NCBI GenBank assembly: GCA_035550655.1
Contig: DASZOU010000004.1
Span: 248,001 to 312,000, forward strand
Length of the DNA: 64,000 nt
Direction: 5' to 3'
Source of the DNA: DASZTV01 sp035550655
GTDB taxonomy: Bacteria; Actinomycetota; Actinomycetes; JAFAQI01
Shown here: positions 60,101 through 64,000 of the stretch, piece after piece
Numbering within the stretch: the stretch's first letter is position 1
How the letters are laid out: each line of letters begins with the position of its first letter
The notes under the pieces: generated by a model
Databases searched by the model: none
Seen by the model: the letters and a program-made list of their open reading frames with translations, nothing else
What the model was told of the DNA's origin: nothing
Position numbers and translations under genes: made by a program

Positions 60101-61036
60101 ATGACCGGCGACCTGGCGGGAAGTCCGCGCTGGAAGGGCCAGCAAGGGCGGCTCGAGGTCTGGTACGCGACAGCGACTGACCGCGCCACCGGCACCGGCG
60201 TGTGGGCGCACCACGAGCGCATCTCTCCGACCAGCGGCGACCCGTACGCCCACGGCTGGATCGCGTTGTTCCCGCCCGACGCTGCGCCGGTCGTCGAGCG
60301 CTACGGCCCCGAGCACTACGGGGACCTCGCCGCCGGCCAGTGGTTCACGAGCGCGTCCGCGTCGGTCGGCGAGGGCCACCTGCGCGGCGCCGGCGCCGCC
60401 GGCGCATCATGGGACCTCACGTGGACGGACGCGGAGCGCCCGATGTGGACGCTGCCACGCCGCGTGTGGCAGCGCGAGCTGCTGCCGTCGGCACACGTCG
60501 TACTCGCGCCGAAGGCGGCGATGCGAGGAGCGGTGCAGGTCGGCGGCCACGAGCTGGCCCTCGACGGGCCGGGAGCCGTCGCACACATCTACGGGCACGG
60601 CAACGCCGAGCGCTGGGGATGGCTGCACGCGGATCTCGACGACGACACGAGCTTGGAGATCGTCGCGGCCGTCGCGCGCCGGCCGGGGATGCGCGCGCTG
60701 CCGCCACTCGCGTTCGTGCAGCTCCGGCGCGAGGGAAAGGACTGGCCCGGCGATCCGCTGCTGACGGCGCCGTTGTTCCGCACCCGGTTGTCATCGCCGA
60801 CCTGGCGGGTGCGTGGCGTCGTCGGGCGCACCCGGCTGACCGTCACGGTGCATCAGCCGGACGACCGTTGCGTGCGGCTGGACTACACCGATCCGAACGG
60901 CGACGGCGCGGTCTGCACCAACACCGAGCGCGCGGATGTCGACGTCAAGGTCGACCGGTGGAAGGGCCGCTGGATCACCGAAGCCGAGTGGTCACTGGAG
61001 GGGACCGGCCACAGCGAGCTCGGCACCCGCCGATAA
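60101..61036 (+). CDS. Uncharacterised protein, possibly CrtC/AttH-like lipocalin-type fold
   Basis: The 311-residue protein has no signal peptide or membrane helix and is rich in beta strands and Trp. The segments YGHGNAERWGWLHADL (about residues 165-180) and WYATATDRATGTGVWAHH at the N-terminus vaguely resemble the carotenoid 1,2-hydratase/AttH-like two-domain lipocalin fold. I would not assign a reaction. It starts 14 nt after the GMC stop and ends the rightward operon before a strong hairpin terminator, so a link to the same pathway is likely. Confidence 0.65.
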   Translation: MTGDLAGSPRWKGQQGRLEVWYATATDRATGTGVWAHHERISPTSGDPYAHGWIALFPPDAAPVVERYGPEHYGDLAAGQWFTSASASVGEGHLRGAGAAGASWDLTWTDAERPMWTLPRRVWQRELLPSAHVVLAPKAAMRGAVQVGGHELALDGPGAVAHIYGHGNAERWGWLHADLDDDTSLEIVAAVARRPGMRALPPLAFVQLRREGKDWPGDPLLTAPLFRTRLSSPTWRVRGVVGRTRLTVTVHQPDDRCVRLDYTDPNGDGAVCTNTERADVDVKVDRWKGRWITEAEWSLEGTGHSELGTRR

Positions 61037-61040
61037 CGAC

Positions 61041-61102
61041 GCCGAGCCCAACCTTTTCGGCGTCTCCGGGGTGGTTGAGAGGCCGAAAGCGTTGGGCTCG
61101 GC
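61041..61102. terminator. Bidirectional terminator hairpin between convergent genes
   Basis: Arms GCCGAGCCCAAC (61041-61052) and GTTGGGCTCGGC (61091-61102) are perfect complements, with a nested TTTCGGC/GCCGAAA stem. It fills the gap between the rightward stop (61036) and the leftward SDR stop (61105). Confidence 0.75.
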
Positions 61103-61104
61103 GG

Positions 61105-62016
61105 CTACAGCTTGAGGTCGTTGCCCACTGCGAAGGTGTGGCGGTTGCCGTCCGCCAGGTGATGGCCGACGGTCGCTGCCAGCTCCTTGACCGTCCAGGT
61201 CTCGCCGTCTGAGGCAAACGCGGCCTCGAGCGTCGGCGCGTGCATCACTCCGACCTTCCCGCCGTACGTCACGAACACGTTGCCGTTCACGTGGTCGGCT
61301 TCGCGCGTCCCGAGCCACACGACGACCGGCGCGACATGCTCTACGGCGAGCGGGTCGATCTCGTCCTCGGGCGGCGGCGGGAAGACCGCCTCCGTCATCG
61401 CGGTACGTGCGCGAGGGGCGATCGCGTTGGCGCGCACGCCGTAGCGGGCGCATCCGTTGGCGATCGACAGGGTCAGTAGGGCGATCCCGGCTTTCGCGGC
61501 GGCGTAGTTGGGCTGGCCCGGCGAGCCGAAGAGGAAGGCTTCCGAAGCCGTGTTGACGACCCGTGCCCACACCGGGCCGTCGGCAGCCTTCGACTTCTCA
61601 CGCCAGTACGCCGTCGCCGCCTGGCAGGTCGCCGCGTGGCCGCGCAGGTGCACGCGGATCACGGTGTCCCACTCCTCGGCGGTGATGCCGAAGATCATCC
61701 GGTCGCGCAGCACGCCCGCGTTGTTCACGAGGATGTTGAGGTCGCCGTACTCGTCGATCGCCCGCTGCACGACTGAGGTTGCGAACTCCCAGTCGCCGAT
61801 GTCACCCGGCACGCCGACCGCCTCGCCGCCGGAGGCGCGAATCTCGGCGGCGACCGCCTCCGCGTTGTCGCCGATGTCGTTGACGACCACCTTCGCGCCA
61901 GCCGCTGCGAGCGCAAGGGCTTCGGCCCGCCCGAGCCCGACGCCGGCACCGGTCACGACGGCGACGCCGCCGGCGAGCTCGTCGCCGGTGAACGAGGGCA
62001 CCAGCTGCTTTGCCAT
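61105..62016 (-). CDS. Short-chain dehydrogenase/reductase, long form
   Basis: The 303-residue SDR resembles the one at 50677-51585: TGAGVGLGRAEALALA, VVVNDIGDNAE, NNAGVLRDRMIFG, NTASEAFLFGSPGQPNYAAAKAG (in pieces; Tyr/Lys conserved) and AVEHVAPVVVWLGT. The serine of the usual catalytic Ser/Tyr/Lys triad is at NTASEA, which is less canonical. It is probably a hydroxyacyl-CoA dehydrogenase. It overlaps the thiolase stop by one base (TGATG) and is the last gene of the leftward DUF35-thiolase-SDR operon. Confidence 0.88.
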   Translation of the reverse strand: MAKQLVPSFTGDELAGGVAVVTGAGVGLGRAEALALAAAGAKVVVNDIGDNAEAVAAEIRASGGEAVGVPGDIGDWEFATSVVQRAIDEYGDLNILVNNAGVLRDRMIFGITAEEWDTVIRVHLRGHAATCQAATAYWREKSKAADGPVWARVVNTASEAFLFGSPGQPNYAAAKAGIALLTLSIANGCARYGVRANAIAPRARTAMTEAVFPPPPEDEIDPLAVEHVAPVVVWLGTREADHVNGNVFVTYGGKVGVMHAPTLEAAFASDGETWTVKELAATVGHHLADGNRHTFAVGNDLKL

Positions 62017-63197
62017 CAGCGGTCAACGCCCAGCATGACGGCACTGGTCGGCACTCCTGTGCCGCCGGTGACGAGCACGTGCTCGGCGCCTTCGACCTGG
62101 TTGACCGAGGTGCCGCGCACCTGGCGCACGCCTTCCGCGACGCCGTTCATCCCGTGCAGGTACGCCTCGCCGAGCTGGCCGCCGTGGGTGTTGATCGGCA
62201 GGCGGCCGCCGATCTCGATCGCGCCGTCGGCGATGAAGTCCTTGGCTTCGCCCGGCTTGCAGAAGCCGAACTCCTCGAGCTGCGCGAGCACGAACGGCGT
62301 GAAGTGGTCGTACAGCACCGCGGTCTTGATGTCGTCGGGCGTGAGGCCCGACGTCTCCCAGATCTGCCGCGCGCAGGTGCCCATCTCCGGCAGCCCGACG
62401 ATCGAGCCGCGGTTGAACGACCGCATCATGTGCTGGTCGTCGGCCATCCCCTGCGCCGCCGCCTCGATGACGACGGCGGGCTGCTTCAGGTCGCGTGCCC
62501 GCTCGACCGTGGTCACGAGCATCGCCTGGCCGCCGTCGGTCTCCTGGCAGCAGTCGAGCAGGTGCAACGGCTCGACGATCCAGCGCGAGCTCTGGTGGTC
62601 CTCGAGAGTGATCGGCTGCTGATAGAAGTGCGCCGCCGGGTTGTTCGCCGCGTGCCGGCGGTCCGCCACCGCCACCCGGCCGAAGTCCTCAGAGGTGATG
62701 CCGTACTCGTGCATCATCCGGGTAGCGAACATCGCCACCCACGACGCGGGGGTAAGCAAGCCGTACGACGAGGTCCAGGAGAACTGCGCCTCCTCGGCCG
62801 TTACGCCGGCCGGACGGCCCTGCACGCCCGCGCCGAAACGGCGCCCGGACCGCTCGTTGAACGCCCGGTAGCAGAGGACGTAGTCCGCGACGCCGGAGGC
62901 GACCGCCATCGCGGCGTACTGCACCGTCGCGCACGGTGCGCCACCGCCGAAGTGGATACGCGAGAAGTGCGTCAGCTCGGGGATTCCCAAGCCGCGCAGG
63001 ATCTCCGACTCGGGGTTGGTCTCCATGGTGAACGTCGACAGCCCGTTGACCTGCGATGGCTCGACCCCGGCGTCCTCGCACGCGGCGACGCAGGCTTCGA
63101 GTGCCAGCTGAAGCTCGCTGCGGCCGGAGTTCTTCGAGAACTCTGTCGCTCCGATGCCGACGATCGCAGCCTTGCCGGCGTAGGTGTGCTTGGTCAC
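62016..63197 (-). CDS. Ltp2-like thiolase-superfamily lipid-transfer protein
   Basis: The 393-residue protein begins KAAIVGIGATEFSKNSG, as in Ltp2/SCP-x proteins, with an FGGGAPCATVQYAAMAV region (about residues 80-96) and GGQLGEAYLHGMNG. In steroid catabolism Ltp2 with a DUF35 partner performs a retro-aldol cleavage of the side chain. The adjacent DUF35-MaoC gene (GTGA overlap) strengthens that comparison. The cysteine of the APCAT segment could be the thiolase nucleophile, so a thiolytic activity is not ruled out. The start is GTG 63197. Confidence 0.86.
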   Translation of the reverse strand: MTKHTYAGKAAIVGIGATEFSKNSGRSELQLALEACVAACEDAGVEPSQVNGLSTFTMETNPESEILRGLGIPELTHFSRIHFGGGAPCATVQYAAMAVASGVADYVLCYRAFNERSGRRFGAGVQGRPAGVTAEEAQFSWTSSYGLLTPASWVAMFATRMMHEYGITSEDFGRVAVADRRHAANNPAAHFYQQPITLEDHQSSRWIVEPLHLLDCCQETDGGQAMLVTTVERARDLKQPAVVIEAAAQGMADDQHMMRSFNRGSIVGLPEMGTCARQIWETSGLTPDDIKTAVLYDHFTPFVLAQLEEFGFCKPGEAKDFIADGAIEIGGRLPINTHGGQLGEAYLHGMNGVAEGVRQVRGTSVNQVEGAEHVLVTGGTGVPTSAVMLGVDR

Positions 63198-64000
63198 TTC
63201 GGCAACTCCACTTCGACCGTCCCAGAGATGTGGCTGCCGAGCTTGTTCTTCGCCGTGACGGCGACAACGGCACGACCGGTCGAGGAGTCGATCGGCTGCA
63301 CCGAGCCGGTGAACGTCAGGTGGTTGTAGGGGTACGCCGGCGCGCCGAGCTTCACCCGCAGTGCACGCACCAGCACCTCAGGTCCGAGCCAGTCGGTGAC
63401 GTACCGCTCCATCAACCCGATCGAAGTGTTGATGTTGAAGAAGATGTCGGCCGAGCCCTTCTTGTGGGCGAGGTCGCGGTCGTGGTGCACGTCCTGGAAG
63501 TCCCGCGTCGACAGCGCGCCGGCGGTGATGCCGGTCGGCGTGACGGGGAGCACCCAGATGGGCAGCGACTCGCCCTCGCTCACGTCGCCCGCCTTGCGGG
63601 TCTCGGTACGCCGGGCCGGCGTCGCCGGACGGAACCGCGGCAGGGTGATCGGCCCTTGCGAGTCGGTCGCGCCCGCCTCCAGCGCGGGATGGCTGTCGAG
63701 CCAGTCGACCTCGAGCGGCATCCCGATCTCGAGCTGGTCGCGAGTCAGCCCGACCAGGTCCGCGATCATGCGCGGCCCCTCGTCAAGCTCGATCAAGCCA
63801 ACCGGGATCGGGTAGGCGAACCCCGGAACCTGCGGGTAGTTGACGACGGCGTGGGAGTACAGCGTGCCCCGGCCCGACGCGACGGCGTACCCCATGTCGA
63901 ACGACCCGCACTCCGCGCATCGCGGCGACGACGGGAAGAAGACCCGCTTGCAGGCCTGGCACTGCGGCACCCGCAGCTCGTGGCGGCGGTAGCCGTCCCA
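63194..64000 (-). CDS. DUF35 Zn-ribbon/OB fold fused to a MaoC-like hot-dog domain (partial, runs off the right edge)
   Basis: The reading frame remains open to base 64000 and its last residues in the window read WDGYRRHEL, the usual start region of DUF35 proteins, so the true start lies beyond the edge and the visible part is about 268 residues. The zinc ribbon has CQAC and CAEC; the OB fold follows (VPGFAYPIPVGLIELDEG). A MaoC-like domain (about the last 105 residues) has DFQDVHHDRDLAHKKG and FFNINTSIGLME. ChsH1/ChsH2-type hydratase-DUF35 combinations act on the steroid side chain; here both are in one chain. It overlaps the Ltp2-like gene by 4 nt. Confidence 0.86.
   Translation of the reverse strand, partial: WDGYRRHELRVPQCQACKRVFFPSSPRCAECGSFDMGYAVASGRGTLYSHAVVNYPQVPGFAYPIPVGLIELDEGPRMIADLVGLTRDQLEIGMPLEVDWLDSHPALEAGATDSQGPITLPRFRPATPARRTETRKAGDVSEGESLPIWVLPVTPTGITAGALSTRDFQDVHHDRDLAHKKGSADIFFNINTSIGLMERYVTDWLGPEVLVRALRVKLGAPAYPYNHLTFTGSVQPIDSSTGRAVVAVTAKNKLGSHISGTVEVELPK

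Overview
The window is 64 kb of GC-rich, very dense DNA (third-position G/C, many GTG starts, constant ATGA/GTGA start-stop overlaps). Two F420-type LLM oxidoreductases, a mycothiol-dependent-isomerase-fold protein and a large stock of acyl-CoA dehydrogenases (ACADs), DUF35/thiolase pairs and SDRs point to an aerobic, lipid- or terpenoid-degrading member of the Actinomycetota (Actinomycetes). There is no rRNA, tRNA or other marker here, so the genus is open. I see no phage, IS element or CRISPR array.

Layout. 0-15 kb: a lipoprotein solute-binding protein, then acyl-CoA catabolism genes (ACADs, enoyl-CoA hydratases, two AMP-forming ligases, a DUF35 protein, a thiolase), with a UbiB-type kinase and an Lnt-like acyltransferase. 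14.6-25.9 kb: a leftward transport locus. It comprises an alpha/beta hydrolase and a second solute-binding lipoprotein, then a seven-gene overlapping operon: lipoprotein, MFS-LivF fusion, LivH-LivM-LivG fusion, anchored exported protein, two small paralogous membrane proteins, amidase. 26-29.4 kb: a LacI regulator, a C45-type acyltransferase and a class III aminotransferase. 29.4-41.7 kb: LLM enzyme, TetR regulator, ACAD, CocE-type hydrolase, SDR pair, Gfo/Idh/MocA oxidoreductase, SRPBCC protein, topoisomerase IB, and a thiolase with an HMG-CoA-synthase-like/DUF35 fusion. 41.8-45.5 kb: a self-contained pair, a low-complexity repeat protein and a membrane zinc protease with a PqqD-like N-terminus. 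45.5-61 kb: a divergent catabolic cluster (leftward SDRs, ligase, hydratase, SRPBCC proteins, LLM enzyme; rightward ACAD pair, ligase, epimerase/HSD, exported protein, DUF5987-like protein, GMC oxidoreductase). 61.1-64 kb: SDR, Ltp2-like thiolase and a DUF35-MaoC protein cut by the right edge.

Two operator families tie the window together. GTTAAC-N4-GTTAAC occurs six times: before the TetR gene, before the transporter operon, and in four divergent promoter regions of acyl-CoA genes. This fits one autoregulated TetR regulon linking uptake to acyl-CoA oxidation. TCTGACG-N3-CGTCAGA occurs four times, before the 35.8 kb SDR pair (two copies), the 41.7 kb fusion gene and the divergent cluster at 52.4 kb; no regulator for it is evident here. 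The most unusual parts are the MFS/ABC hybrid transporter operon and the repeat-protein/PqqD-M50 pair.
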